Shown: one piece after another, positions 25,355 through 34,029 of the stretch
Position numbering within the stretch: position 1 is the first letter of the stretch
Layout: the number at the start of each line of letters is the position of its first letter
Assembly (NCBI RefSeq): GCF_944381005.1
Contig: NZ_CALWJM010000007.1
Span: 24,373-88,372, forward strand
Reading direction: 5' to 3'
Length of the DNA stretch: 64,000 nt
Origin: an uncultured Butyricicoccus sp.
GTDB lineage: Bacteria > Bacillota > Clostridia > Oscillospirales > Butyricicoccaceae
Notes under the pieces: model-generated
What the model saw: the letters and a program-made list of their open reading frames with translations, nothing else
Databases searched by the model: none
What the model was told of the DNA's origin: nothing
Program-made: the position numbers and the translations under genes

Positions 25355-26320
25355 ATGAGCTTTACTTTGATTGGCAAGCACGAAAAGGACTCCCGTGCAA
25401 ACCGTGACGGTTATGTAACCGCACTGGAAGAAATGATGCAGGCAGACCGCAATGTCGTACATATCGACTGCGACCTGTACAACTGCATCAACACCGCAAA
25501 GCTGGAGAAGGAATTCCCCGGTCAGTGCTTTAATGCAGGTATTGCGGAAGCCGACGCAATGGGCATTGCTGCTGGTATGACAGCGGCTGGCAAGACTGCG
25601 TTTGTACACTCGTTCGGCTGCTTCGCTTCCCGCCGCGCATTCGACCAGGCATTTATGTCGGCTGCTTATGCAAAGCTGCCCGTTCATGTCATCGGTTCTG
25701 ACCCCGGTGTTTGTGCAGCTTACAATGGCGGTACACACATGCCGTTTGAGGACTGCGCACTTTATATGTCCATTCCGGATGCGGTTGTCATCGACCCGAC
25801 CGATTATGCGATGATTCACTGCCTGACCAAGAAGCTGGCAGCTTCCAAAAAGTTCTCTTATATGCGCATGGTTCGTAAGGGCATCGTTAAGGTGTATGAC
25901 GACGGCGCAGACTTCGAGATTGGTAAGGGCGTAACGCTCAAGGAAGGCAAGGACGTGACCATTATTGCTTCGGGCATCATGGTAGACGAGGCACTGAAGG
26001 CACAGGAGACACTGGCAGCAGAGGGTATTTCGGCTAAGGTTGTGGACATGTTCACTTGGAAGCCGATTGACGAAGAACTGATTGTCGCTTCGGCAAAGGA
26101 AACTGGCGCAATCGTAACCGCTGAGAACCATCAGGTAAATTGTGGTCTGGGTTCGGCTGTCGCACAGGTTGTTGCAAAGAACTGCCCGGTACCGATGGAA
26201 ATGATTGGTGTGCAAAACCGCTTTGGTCAGGTTGGCGCACAGAATTTCTTGCAGGAGGAATACAACCTCACCGCAGCCAACATTGTAGCGGCAGCGAAAA
26301 AGGCGATTTCCCGAAAGTAA
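25355..26320 (+). CDS. Transketolase, C-terminal subunit
   Basis: The 321-residue partner supplies the pyrimidine-binding and C-terminal domains. CFNAGIAEADAMGIAAGMTA holds the catalytic Glu that activates ThDP, SFGCFASRRAFDQ is the pyrimidine domain core and GVTLKEGKDVTIIASGIMV begins the C-terminal domain. AAGGAGGG precedes the ATG. It pairs with the N-terminal subunit directly upstream, and a hairpin follows 17 nt after the stop. A DXS-like activity is unlikely given the complete transketolase pairing. Confidence 0.88.
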   Translation: MSFTLIGKHEKDSRANRDGYVTALEEMMQADRNVVHIDCDLYNCINTAKLEKEFPGQCFNAGIAEADAMGIAAGMTAAGKTAFVHSFGCFASRRAFDQAFMSAAYAKLPVHVIGSDPGVCAAYNGGTHMPFEDCALYMSIPDAVVIDPTDYAMIHCLTKKLAASKKFSYMRMVRKGIVKVYDDGADFEIGKGVTLKEGKDVTIIASGIMVDEALKAQETLAAEGISAKVVDMFTWKPIDEELIVASAKETGAIVTAENHQVNCGLGSAVAQVVAKNCPVPMEMIGVQNRFGQVGAQNFLQEEYNLTAANIVAAAKKAISRK

Positions 26321-26336
26321 TAAAATATGAGACAAT

Positions 26337-26371
26337 AAGAAGAAGGTTCCCAAAATGGGAACCTTCTTCTT
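26337..26371. terminator. Terminator between converging transketolase and lipoprotein genes
   Basis: AAGAAGAAGGTTCCC and GGGAACCTTCTTCTT form a perfect 15-bp stem. The symmetric arms end in T-rich sequence on either strand. Confidence 0.8.
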
Positions 26372-26372
26372 G

Positions 26373-27011
26373 TTATGCGTCGGTCAACGGCTCGCGGAAC
26401 AGCGTGCAGACATCTGTTCCATCAGGGGTGTCGCTTGTGACCGCGCCTTCGTCCAGATTGGTCAAACGAAAGACCTGATACAGGGTGTCATTGCTGGTCG
26501 TCTCGGTGATGACCAGACGCTTCCAAGTCGTTTCGGTGACGCCGCGATTGTCTTGAGCGGCAAACGCATCGGCAGTGTTATCCACCTTGAGCGTATAGGC
26601 TCCGTTATCATAAGATAGCGTGGATACGATGGGGTCACCTTCGGTGGTGTACTGTGTAATCTGAATGGTAGCAGAAGTGCCGACACCGGTGATGTTGAGA
26701 AATTCTTCAAAGTTCTCCCGGCCGGTTTGTTCACCGCTATGGGATAGTTCCAGTGTACCACAGTCAAAAAATGTGATGGCATTGGGGTCTGGTGGTGTTT
26801 GGTCAGACGGCTGTGTTGTCTGCGGTGTTTCATTGGTATCGGGTGTATTAGTAGGGGATTGTGGCTGCGTATCTTCGGGTACCGTGTCATTGGGCTGCGT
26901 TTGCGTCGGGGGTGGGGAATCGGTGGTTTGTTTGGGGCCGCAGGCCGATAACATGCCCAATAAAGCGGTCAGACTCAGCGCATAGAGCGCCCAGCGGAAT
27001 ACACGTTTCAT
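26373..27011 (-). CDS. Uncharacterised lipoprotein
   Basis: The 212-residue protein has a lipoprotein signal peptide: KR, a hydrophobic core, then LLGMLSACG with the lipid-modified Cys at residue 24. Residues 25-77 are a Pro/Thr/Gln/Asn-rich linker typical of a surface tether. The C-terminal 130 residues look like a compact beta domain (TLELSHSGEQTGRENFEEF and later short strands) that I do not recognise. It stands alone between a promoter and the shared terminator. Location on the outer face of the membrane is well supported; function is unknown. Confidence 0.75.
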   Translation of the reverse strand: MKRVFRWALYALSLTALLGMLSACGPKQTTDSPPPTQTQPNDTVPEDTQPQSPTNTPDTNETPQTTQPSDQTPPDPNAITFFDCGTLELSHSGEQTGRENFEEFLNITGVGTSATIQITQYTTEGDPIVSTLSYDNGAYTLKVDNTADAFAAQDNRGVTETTWKRLVITETTSNDTLYQVFRLTNLDEGAVTSDTPDGTDVCTLFREPLTDA

Positions 27012-27072
27012 CGTGTGTCATCTCCTTTCCATCTGATAGACGGAGGGGAACACAAAACGTTCCCTTTTTTTC

Positions 27073-27101
27073 ATTGTAGCAGACCGGTGAATTTTGTGCA
27101 A
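27073..27101 (-). promoter_or_regulatory. Promoter of the lipoprotein gene
   Basis: On the minus strand, TTGCAC (27101-27096), a 17-bp spacer and TGCTACAAT (extended -10, TACAAT at 27078-27073) lie about 60 nt before the start codon. Confidence 0.65.
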
Positions 27102-27221
27102 TGCGGCAAGGGGTGACAAAGCGGGGAAAATGGATTCTGTCGGAATTTCTCTAGGCAAATCGGTGTGGGTGCGGTAAAATAAAAACATCAATATTAAAAC
27201 GCAAAACGGAGGTTTTCGCAA

Positions 27222-28394
27222 ATGGATGCAAAGGAACGCGCACTGCTCGCGCATGAAAAATGGGGCGGAAAGATTGAGGTCATTGCGCGCTGTGAGGTGG
27301 CAAACCGGGATGACCTGTCGATTGCCTATACGCCCGGAGTGGCCGAGCCATGTCTGAAAATCAAAGAGGACGTATCCGATAGTTATCGGTATACCCGCCG
27401 GCACAATCTGGTCGCGGTCATCACCGACGGCACGGCGGTTTTGGGACTGGGCGACATTGGCCCCGAAGCGGGTATGCCGGTTATGGAGGGAAAATGCGCA
27501 CTGTTTAAAGCGTTTGCCGATGTCGATGCCTTTCCGCTTTGCGTCAAGAGTAAGGATGTCGATGAGATTGTGCGCACGATTGAATTAATTTCGGGTTCAT
27601 TCGGCGGCATCAATCTGGAGGATATCTCGGCACCGCGTTGCTTTGAGATTGAGCGCCGTCTGAAAGAAGTGTGCGACATTCCGATTTTTCACGACGACCA
27701 GCACGGTACAGCGGTTTGCTGTGCGGCGGCGATGATTAACGCCTGTCGGTTGACCGGTCGAGAGCTGAAAAATATTAAGCTGGTGGTCAATGGCTGTGGT
27801 GCGGCCGCGATTGCTGTTACCAAGTTTTTGATGTTCTTGGGCGTGCAGGATGTGACCATGTGCGAACGATTCGGCATTGTGTGCGAAGGCGATGAGCGCC
27901 TGAACCCAGCACAAGCAGAGATGGCAAAAATCACCAACCGCAGTCATCAGACCGGCACATTGGCCGATGCGGTCAAGGGTGCCGATGTATTCTTTGGTCT
28001 ATCTGCGCCCGGCGTGCTGACGGCAGAGATGGTTGCCACAATGGCGAAAGACCCGATGGTCTTTGCAATGGCAAATCCGGTGCCTGAAATCTGGCCGGAT
28101 GAAGCCAAGAAGGGCGGAGCAGCCGTTGTAGGCACAGGCCGTTCGGACTACCCCAACCAAATCAACAACGTATTGGCGTTTCCGGGCATCTTCCGCGGCG
28201 CATTGGATGTGCGGGCATCGGACATCAACGAAGAAATGAAGATGGCGGCGGCTTATGCGATTGCGCATGTAATTTCGGATGAAGAATTGTCATCCGATAA
28301 CATTATGCCGCTGGCGTTTGATGAGCGTGTGACCGGTGCGGTTGCCAAAGCGGTGGCAGAAGCTGCTGTTCGCACAGGAGTTGCGCGGATTTGA
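27222..28394 (+). CDS. NAD(P)-dependent malic enzyme
   Basis: Malic enzyme oxidatively decarboxylates malate to pyruvate. The 390-residue bacterial short form shows YTPGVAEPCLKI (catalytic Tyr region), VITDGTAVLGLGDIG, EDISAPRCFEIE with metal ligands, and FHDDQHGTAVC, followed by the Rossmann domain with VVNGCGAAAIAV. The cofactor preference cannot be read. A GGAGG site precedes the ATG. It has no operon partner; with the lone fumarase beta subunit at 52 kb it hints at C4-dicarboxylate metabolism. Confidence 0.92.
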   Translation: MDAKERALLAHEKWGGKIEVIARCEVANRDDLSIAYTPGVAEPCLKIKEDVSDSYRYTRRHNLVAVITDGTAVLGLGDIGPEAGMPVMEGKCALFKAFADVDAFPLCVKSKDVDEIVRTIELISGSFGGINLEDISAPRCFEIERRLKEVCDIPIFHDDQHGTAVCCAAAMINACRLTGRELKNIKLVVNGCGAAAIAVTKFLMFLGVQDVTMCERFGIVCEGDERLNPAQAEMAKITNRSHQTGTLADAVKGADVFFGLSAPGVLTAEMVATMAKDPMVFAMANPVPEIWPDEAKKGGAAVVGTGRSDYPNQINNVLAFPGIFRGALDVRASDINEEMKMAAAYAIAHVISDEELSSDNIMPLAFDERVTGAVAKAVAEAAVRTGVARI

Positions 28395-28446
28395 GTATTC
28401 CGGTTGAAAACTGGGAGAAAATTTGGTGAACTTTGATACATTTTGG

Positions 28447-28475
28447 TTGACTTTTTACAACTTCTCTTATACAAT
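28447..28475 (+). promoter_or_regulatory. iolE promoter
   Basis: TTGACT (28447-28452) and TACAAT (28470-28475) are 17 bp apart, followed by a leader of about 65 nt and AGGAGGT-like TACGGAGG before iolE. Confidence 0.75.
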
Positions 28476-28547
28476 AAAGACAGGAAAAATGGCACTGTGT
28501 TCCAAGTAGTGCAGTGATTTCAATATTTCATTACGGAGGTATGCAAT

Positions 28548-29459
28548 ATGTTAGACCCCAAGAAAGTAAAACTCGGTATGTGCCCTATCGGTTGGTCCAA
28601 CGATGATATGTGGGACTTGGGCGACGAGAACACTTTCCAGCAGTGCGTTTCTGAGATGGCACTGGCTGGTTTCACCGGTTCGGAAGTTGGCCATAAATAT
28701 CCGGAGGATAAGGCTGTTCTCAAGCACATGCTGGATGTGCGCGGCATGACCATCGCATCCAAGTGGTTCTCCTCTTTCCTGGTAGACAAGCCGTATGAAG
28801 AGGTTGAGGCTGAGTTCATCAAGGAACTGGAATACCTGTCTTATGTTGGCGCTTCGGCTATCAACATTTCGGAACAGTCCGGTTCGATTCAGGGCAAGAC
28901 CGATGTTGCAGTACTGGACATGCAGAACAAGCGTGTATTGACCGATGAAGAATGGGACCGCCTGTGCACCGGCCTGAATAAGCTGGGCAAGCTGTCGCTG
29001 GAGAAGTATGGTATTCGCTCCTGCTTCCATCATCACATGGGCACCGTGGTACAGACCGTTGAGGAGACCACCCGCCTGATGGAGAACACTGACCCCAAGT
29101 ATGTGTTCCTGTGCTTTGATACCGGTCACTTTACCTTCGCTGGCGAAGACCCGGTTAAGATGCTGGAGAAGTTTGCAGACCGTGTGGGTCATGTACACCT
29201 CAAGAACATGCGTATGCCCATCGTAGAAAAGGTTCGTGCAGAGCACTGGTCTTTCCTCGATGCCGTTCGCAATGGCGCATTCACCGTACCGGGTGACCCG
29301 GATGGCTGCGTACAGTTCGACGATGTATTTGCACTGCTGGATAAGGCTGGCTACGAAGGCTGGATTATGGTTGAGGCCGAGCAGGACCCGGCAAAGGCAA
29401 ATCCGTTTGAGTATGCTAAGATGGCACGCGCTTACATCAAGGAGCACACCGGTCTTTAA
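28548..29459 (+). CDS. iolE: myo-Inosose-2 dehydratase
   Basis: IolE dehydrates scyllo-inosose to the trione that IolD hydrolyses. The protein has 303 residues and an AP-endonuclease-2-like TIM barrel. MCPIGWSNDDMWDLG is the IolE N-terminal signature, SCFHHHMGTVVQT provides metal-binding His residues, CFDTGHFTFAGED provides Asp/His, and VGHVHLKNM and MVEAEQDP complete the metal site. It is on the opposite strand from iolB-iolD, 6.6 kb away, with its own promoter and terminator. Expression level looks high from its biased codons (near-exclusive use of CTG, GGC, AAG). Confidence 0.93.
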   Translation: MLDPKKVKLGMCPIGWSNDDMWDLGDENTFQQCVSEMALAGFTGSEVGHKYPEDKAVLKHMLDVRGMTIASKWFSSFLVDKPYEEVEAEFIKELEYLSYVGASAINISEQSGSIQGKTDVAVLDMQNKRVLTDEEWDRLCTGLNKLGKLSLEKYGIRSCFHHHMGTVVQTVEETTRLMENTDPKYVFLCFDTGHFTFAGEDPVKMLEKFADRVGHVHLKNMRMPIVEKVRAEHWSFLDAVRNGAFTVPGDPDGCVQFDDVFALLDKAGYEGWIMVEAEQDPAKANPFEYAKMARAYIKEHTGL

Positions 29460-29494
29460 TTGACGGGTACATACCGAGAGAATATCGCAATCAG

Positions 29495-29523
29495 GAGCCG
29501 ACCGTAAAGGTCGGCTCTTTTTC
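29495..29523 (+). terminator. Terminator after iolE
   Basis: GAGCCGACC-gtaaa-GGTCGGCTC is a perfect 9-bp stem followed by TTTTTTC. Confidence 0.9.
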
Positions 29524-29597
29524 GTTGCATCCCTGCTTTGGCTATGGTATCATAGGAAGCAGAACCCCAATGGAACTATAACAAGGAGGAAATCCCT

Positions 29598-30140
29598 GTG
29601 CTTCAACAGTATCGGTATCAAATGGGGCCGCAAGAGTATCTGGCGTATCAAAAATATCATCTGGCGCATGACAAGGCGGCTCGCGGACGCATTGCTGCAA
29701 TGCGTTTGATTGCAAGCGTTGGCATGTTGGTCATCGGCTTGCTGCTGCATGTTGTCGGGCGGGTCAATTTGGTGGTGGTCGGCGTGTTTGCAGTGTTGGC
29801 TGTGTGTGCATGGGTGCTTGTGCCGCAATGGGTGCGGGATAGTATGTACAAAACGGCGGAACAGCGCTACGCCCCCAAGATTGAGCCTTATACCGCCGTA
29901 ACGACGATGGAGGAGGACGGCCTGCATATTTTTGACGGCGAAGAAGAACAGGTTCTGTTGTATGACAGCATTGAGCAAATCATAGACGAGGACGGCTACC
30001 TGTTTTTAGGATATGGCGACCGGCAAACCGTGGTTATCCCACCGGCGGCCTTTGTACAGGGAGCGAACGAGCGGGCGGATTTTTTATCCGAACTGCGGCA
30101 TATGGTACACAAACGAAGAAGTGGAGTGGCACAAAAGTAA
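29598..30140 (+). CDS. YcxB-like membrane protein 1
   Basis: The 180-residue protein has two adjacent membrane helices (about residues 35-55 and 58-78) and then a soluble C-terminal domain. That domain (MEEDGLHIFDGEEEQVLLYDSIEQIIDEDGYLFLGY) is of the YcxB type. The start is GTG at 29598 with AAGGAGG 9 nt upstream. The next gene encodes a paralogue of the same layout and begins one base after this stop. The family has no established function. Confidence 0.68.
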   Translation: MLQQYRYQMGPQEYLAYQKYHLAHDKAARGRIAAMRLIASVGMLVIGLLLHVVGRVNLVVVGVFAVLAVCAWVLVPQWVRDSMYKTAEQRYAPKIEPYTAVTTMEEDGLHIFDGEEEQVLLYDSIEQIIDEDGYLFLGYGDRQTVVIPPAAFVQGANERADFLSELRHMVHKRRSGVAQK

Positions 30141-30141
30141 T

Positions 30142-30714
30142 ATGGATTTGATGGAACTGCAATATCATATCACCGAACAGGATTTCGTGGATTATAACAT
30201 GTATTTTATTGAACACGATGCCCTGACGCAAAAAACCATGCGCAAATTAAGTTTGATGCTGGCTGGATTGGTGGTCGTGGGCGGTACTGCGCTGATGTAT
30301 GTCATGGATTCGCTGTCACCGGTCAGCATTGCGGTGTATTTGCTGCTGGCAGTCGTGTGTTTTTTCTATGGCCCTGTGTGGTTTAAGCGCAAAGCCCGAA
30401 AAAATGTACACCGCACCATTCAGCACGCGGTCAATAAACACATTTGCGGCCCCAAAACGCTGAAACTGACCGAACAGGGGGTGCAGCTTGTGGGGGAGAG
30501 CGAGGACAGCCTGCACCCATACAGCGCATTTAAGCGGGTCACGATGGCAAGCAATCAGGTGTATTTGTATCTGGACGATATTTCGGCACTGATTGTGCCG
30601 AATCATGCTTTTGAGCAGGAGGCAGACCGGCAGGCATTCGTCAAGCTGTTGGAAGAGAAGATTGCACAGGCAAAACAACAAGAAGAACAGGATACAGAAC
30701 ATTCGGATGATTAA
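30142..30714 (+). CDS. YcxB-like membrane protein 2
   Basis: The 190-residue paralogue of the preceding protein has two membrane helices (about residues 36-55 and 60-78). A YcxB-type domain follows, with LKLTEQGVQLVGESEDS, SAFKRVTMASNQVYLYLDD and VPNHAF. A charged Gln/Glu/Asp-rich tail follows. The ATG at 30142 leaves a one-base gap to the upstream stop and lacks a strong site of its own, so translational coupling is likely; ATG 30151 is an alternative. No function can be assigned. A LacI regulator follows 34 nt later. Confidence 0.65.
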   Translation: MDLMELQYHITEQDFVDYNMYFIEHDALTQKTMRKLSLMLAGLVVVGGTALMYVMDSLSPVSIAVYLLLAVVCFFYGPVWFKRKARKNVHRTIQHAVNKHICGPKTLKLTEQGVQLVGESEDSLHPYSAFKRVTMASNQVYLYLDDISALIVPNHAFEQEADRQAFVKLLEEKIAQAKQQEEQDTEHSDD

Positions 30715-30748
30715 AATAAATTTATGTTGTGGGAGAGTATAAGAACGG

Positions 30749-31774
30749 ATGGCGGTTACACTCAAACAGATTGCTGAAATTGCTGGGGTATCTCGCGGAA
30801 CGGTTGACCGTGCCTTGCACAATCGCGGGCGCGTCAGTCCGGAAGTGGCCGAGCGGGTACGGCAGATTGCGCAGGAACTTGGATATCAACCCAATGAGGT
30901 GGGGCAGGCCTTGGCGCGCAGCCGCCGTCAGATAAAACTCGGTGTTGTGTTGCAATCAGCCGAAACGCCTACGATGAAGATTGTGGCACAGGGGGTCAGA
31001 CAGGCGGCGCAGACGCTGGAAAAGCAGGGAATAGAAGTGCTGTTCCGACCCATCGAATCGGTCGATGCAATGCGTGAGTTGGAATGTTTGGATGAACTGT
31101 TGACGGCAGGTATTCACGGATTGGCGATTGCTCCGGCAGATGACCCATCTGTCTGTGAACGGCTGGGGCAGATTGCCGAACGGGACATTCCGATTATTAC
31201 ATTTAACGCCGATTTGCCGCAGTCTAAGCGCATGTGTTTTGTGGGGCAGGATAATGACCGCGCCGGTCGAACGGCGGCCGGATTGATGGCGATGATGGTG
31301 CCGCAAAATGGAACGGTTGCGGCTATCACCGGCCACTTGTGCAACGACGGACACCGCGCACGCTGTGGCAGTTTTGCAGATGAATTGAGCCGGATTGCAC
31401 CGGGTATCACGCTGTTACCCGTACAGCCCTGTTCTGACCGGGACGATTGCGCCTATGAGTTGACCTGCAACTTGTTAAGGGAGCATCCCGGATTGTCGGC
31501 AATTTATGTCGCGGCCAATGGGCAGCATGGAGTGTGTGAGGCGCTGCGCGCAGCCGAGCTGGATGGAACCTTACGGGTCATCGCATACGACGTGACCCGA
31601 CAAAATATAGATGACCTCAAACAGGGCGCCATCAGTATTTTGATTGACCAAAAGGCACAGGAACAGGGATACCGCCCACTGATGCTGCTGCGGGACTATC
31701 TGTTTTCCGGGACGCTGCCAAACAGCGAATTTTATTATACAGGTATCACGCTCAAAACACGCTACAATCTGTAA
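30749..31774 (+). CDS. LacI-family transcriptional regulator
   Basis: The 341-residue protein has an N-terminal LacI HTH (residues 4-50, LKQIAEIAGVSRGTVDRALHNRGRVS, hinge ALARSRR). A periplasmic-binding-like sensor domain follows (KLGVVLQSAETPTMKIVAQGVR, IITFNADLP, CFVGQDNDRAGRTAAGLM, IYVAANGQHGVCEAL, VIAYDVT). The sensor resembles ribose/inositol-type binding proteins. Its place near iolE suggests control of cyclitol or sugar use, but no operator is identified. Its ribosome binding site is weak (GGGAG 15 nt upstream). Confidence 0.88.
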   Translation: MAVTLKQIAEIAGVSRGTVDRALHNRGRVSPEVAERVRQIAQELGYQPNEVGQALARSRRQIKLGVVLQSAETPTMKIVAQGVRQAAQTLEKQGIEVLFRPIESVDAMRELECLDELLTAGIHGLAIAPADDPSVCERLGQIAERDIPIITFNADLPQSKRMCFVGQDNDRAGRTAAGLMAMMVPQNGTVAAITGHLCNDGHRARCGSFADELSRIAPGITLLPVQPCSDRDDCAYELTCNLLREHPGLSAIYVAANGQHGVCEALRAAELDGTLRVIAYDVTRQNIDDLKQGAISILIDQKAQEQGYRPLMLLRDYLFSGTLPNSEFYYTGITLKTRYNL

Positions 31775-31836
31775 ATTTGTGAAAAAAACAGCGCACAAAC
31801 ACAAAAATTTCCGACAGTTTTTCATGTATTGTGCGG

Positions 31837-31865
31837 TTGACAAAGGCACACCACTGGTGTATCAT
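31837..31865 (+). promoter_or_regulatory. Promoter of the thrS T-box transcript
   Basis: TTGACA (31837-31842) and TATCAT (31860-31865) are separated by 17 bp, at the 5' edge of the T-box leader. Confidence 0.75.
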
Positions 31866-31894
31866 CATTATAAGATTTTATACTACAAAGGCTT

Positions 31895-32153
31895 TGAAGG
31901 AAATCGCCTATTTCTCAATGGCAGCCTGACAGAGAGCGTCCGCCTTGGCTGGAAGCGGATGCCAGACTGGAGAACTTGGCGTACCGGTTCCTGAGCCGCA
32001 CAGGGGAATTCTTTAGTATCCTGTGCCGAGTCGCCCTCGTTACGGGCTCCGAGCGGCAGCCCCCGCACTTTTTGCATGGCTGCAAGCAGGGTGGAACCGT
32101 GGGTTTTATCAGCTCACCCCTGAAATCAATTAGGATTTGGGGGTGGGCTTTTT
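31895..32153 (+). ncRNA. T-box leader (threonine-responsive) upstream of thrS
   Basis: The leader has the T-box sequence AGGGTGGAACCG at 32088-32099 within an antiterminator. A competing terminator follows: AGCTCACCCC (32111-32120) with GGGGTGGGCT and a T tract ending at 32153. The 5' part (31925-32035) contains AGAGAG and several complementary arms, as in Stem I. An ACC triplet at 31983-31985 is a plausible threonine specifier. Uncharged tRNA-Thr would bind and allow read-through into thrS. The T-box and terminator are clear; the specifier choice is less certain. Confidence 0.85.
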
Positions 32154-32188
32154 GTTCGCCCCAAAGATGCAGAAAGGATGGAACCATT

Positions 32189-33976
32189 ATGTCCGACAAT
32201 CAGTATACGTTTGAAAACCCGGTTTACCGTGACACCTACCGTCATACGGTATCGCACATTCTGGCACAGGCAGTCAAGCGCCTGTACCCCGAAGTCAAGC
32301 TGGCCATTGGCCCGGCGATTGAAACCGGTTTTTACTATGACTTCGACGCGCCGTTCTCGTTCACACAGGAGCATTTGGACGCGCTCGAAGCCGAGATGAA
32401 GAAAATTTGCAAGGAAAAATTGCCGCTTGAGCGCTTTGAACTGCCGCGTGCCGAGGCGCGCAAGCTGATGGAAGAAAAGCAGGAGCCGTACAAGGTAGAA
32501 TTGATTGACGACCTGCCCGAAGATGCAGTAATTTCGTTCTACAAGCAGGGCGAATTTACCGATTTGTGCGCCGGCCCGCATCTGGATTCGACCGGCCGTG
32601 TCAAGGGCAACGCCATCAAGTTGACCTCTGCAACTGGTGCTTACTGGCGCGGCGATGCCAACCGCAAAATGCTTCAGCGCATTTATGGTACGGCATTCCC
32701 CAAAAAAGAGGAACTCGACGCTTATTTGGCACAAGTTGAGGAAGCGCGCAAGCGTGACCATAACAAGCTCGGTCGTGAATTAGAGTATTTCACAACGGTC
32801 GATGTCATTGGTCAAGGTCTGCCCATTCTGCTGCCCAAGGGTGCGCGCGTCATTCAGCTGCTTCAGCGTTGGGTCGAGGATGAGGAGCAGAAGCGCGGCT
32901 ATCTGCTGACCAAGACCCCGTTGATGGCAAAACGCGATTTGTACCGCATTTCCGGTCACTGGGACCACTATCTGGACGGTATGTTCATCATGGGCGACCC
33001 GCACGATGAGGAAAGCGAGTGCTTTGCCCTGCGTCCGATGACCTGCCCGTTCCAGTATCAGGTTTATCTCAACCGTCAGCGCTCTTACCGTGATTTGCCC
33101 ATGCGCTTGGCTGAAACCTCCACGCTGTTCCGCAATGAGGATTCGGGCGAGATGCACGGCCTGATTCGTGTGCGTCAGTTCACCATCTCGGAAGGGCATT
33201 TGGTATTGCGCCCCGACCAGTTGGAAGAAGAGTTCCGTGGCTGCTTCGAGTTGGCACGCGACATGCTGCAAACGGTTGGTCTGTGGGAGGACTGCTCGTT
33301 CCGCTTCTCCCAGTGGGACCCGGCAAACCCGGACAACAAGTACGAGGGCACCAAAGAACAGTGGGATGAAGCACAGGGCGTTATGGGTCGTATTCTCGAC
33401 CATCTGGGCATTCACTATGAAGTTGGTATTGACGAAGCCGCTTTCTATGGCCCCAAGCTGGATATCCAGATTAAGAACGTATTCGGCAAGGAAGATACCC
33501 TCATCACCATTCAGATTGATATGCTGCTGGCGCAGAAGTTCGGCATGGAATATGTCGATAAGGATGGCGAGAAAAAGATACCGTATATTATTCACCGTAC
33601 CTCTATCGGCTGCTACGAACGCACGCTTGCCCTGCTGATTGAAAAGTATGCGGGCGCGCTACCCACATGGCTGGCACCGGAGCAGGTACGCATCATGCCG
33701 ATGACCGACCGCAATGCTGACTATGCAACCGAAATTCGCGCAGAATTGGAAAAGAATGGTTTCCGCGTAGAAGTCGATTACCGCAGTGAGAAAATCGGCA
33801 AGAAGATTCGCGAAGCACAGCTCGAAAAGGTTCCGTATATGTTGGTTTTGGGCGACAAGGAACAGGAAGCTGGTTCGGTTGCCGTGCGTAACCGCCGCGA
33901 CGGCAATACGACTGTGATGCCGCTGGCAGAGTTTGTGGACAAGCTGCAATATGAGGTTGCAAATAAGCTGAAATAA
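32189..33976 (+). CDS. thrS: Threonine-tRNA ligase lacking the TGS domain
   Basis: ThrRS charges tRNA-Thr. This protein has 595 residues and begins almost directly at the editing domain: HTVSH (His19, His23) and CAGPH are the HxxxH and Cys/His editing residues. The roughly 60-residue N-terminal TGS domain of common ThrRS is missing. The catalytic core retains the zinc ligands Cys in RPMTCPFQ, His in SGEMHGLIRVR and His in IIHRTSIG. The usual MNCPGH reads MTCPFQ, so this is a divergent lineage. The start at 32189 has AAAGGA 10 nt upstream; upstream frame is T-box leader. proS follows 53 nt later. Confidence 0.92.
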   Translation: MSDNQYTFENPVYRDTYRHTVSHILAQAVKRLYPEVKLAIGPAIETGFYYDFDAPFSFTQEHLDALEAEMKKICKEKLPLERFELPRAEARKLMEEKQEPYKVELIDDLPEDAVISFYKQGEFTDLCAGPHLDSTGRVKGNAIKLTSATGAYWRGDANRKMLQRIYGTAFPKKEELDAYLAQVEEARKRDHNKLGRELEYFTTVDVIGQGLPILLPKGARVIQLLQRWVEDEEQKRGYLLTKTPLMAKRDLYRISGHWDHYLDGMFIMGDPHDEESECFALRPMTCPFQYQVYLNRQRSYRDLPMRLAETSTLFRNEDSGEMHGLIRVRQFTISEGHLVLRPDQLEEEFRGCFELARDMLQTVGLWEDCSFRFSQWDPANPDNKYEGTKEQWDEAQGVMGRILDHLGIHYEVGIDEAAFYGPKLDIQIKNVFGKEDTLITIQIDMLLAQKFGMEYVDKDGEKKIPYIIHRTSIGCYERTLALLIEKYAGALPTWLAPEQVRIMPMTDRNADYATEIRAELEKNGFRVEVDYRSEKIGKKIREAQLEKVPYMLVLGDKEQEAGSVAVRNRRDGNTTVMPLAEFVDKLQYEVANKLK

Positions 33977-34029
33977 TATAATATTTGTGGGCAAGCGTCC
34001 CTTGCCCGGACATAAAGAGAGGATACAAA

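Noticed and set aside
24488..26320. Transketolase pair as part of a sulfoquinovose (sulfo-TK) pathway
   Set aside because: No sulfoquinovosidase, isomerase or sulfonate exporter is nearby, and the iol context is stronger.
24464..26353. 629-codon open frame opposite the split transketolase
   Set aside because: The two transketolase genes explain this DNA fully. The reverse frame is a by-product of their codon bias and spans two genes.
31976..32188. N-terminal extension of thrS into the T-box leader
   Set aside because: The extra 71 codons lie in the T-box RNA and are unlike a TGS domain; AAAGGA supports the start at 32189.
32126..32761. Reverse frame over the T-box and thrS start
   Set aside because: It crosses a leader RNA and a conserved gene and has no start signal.
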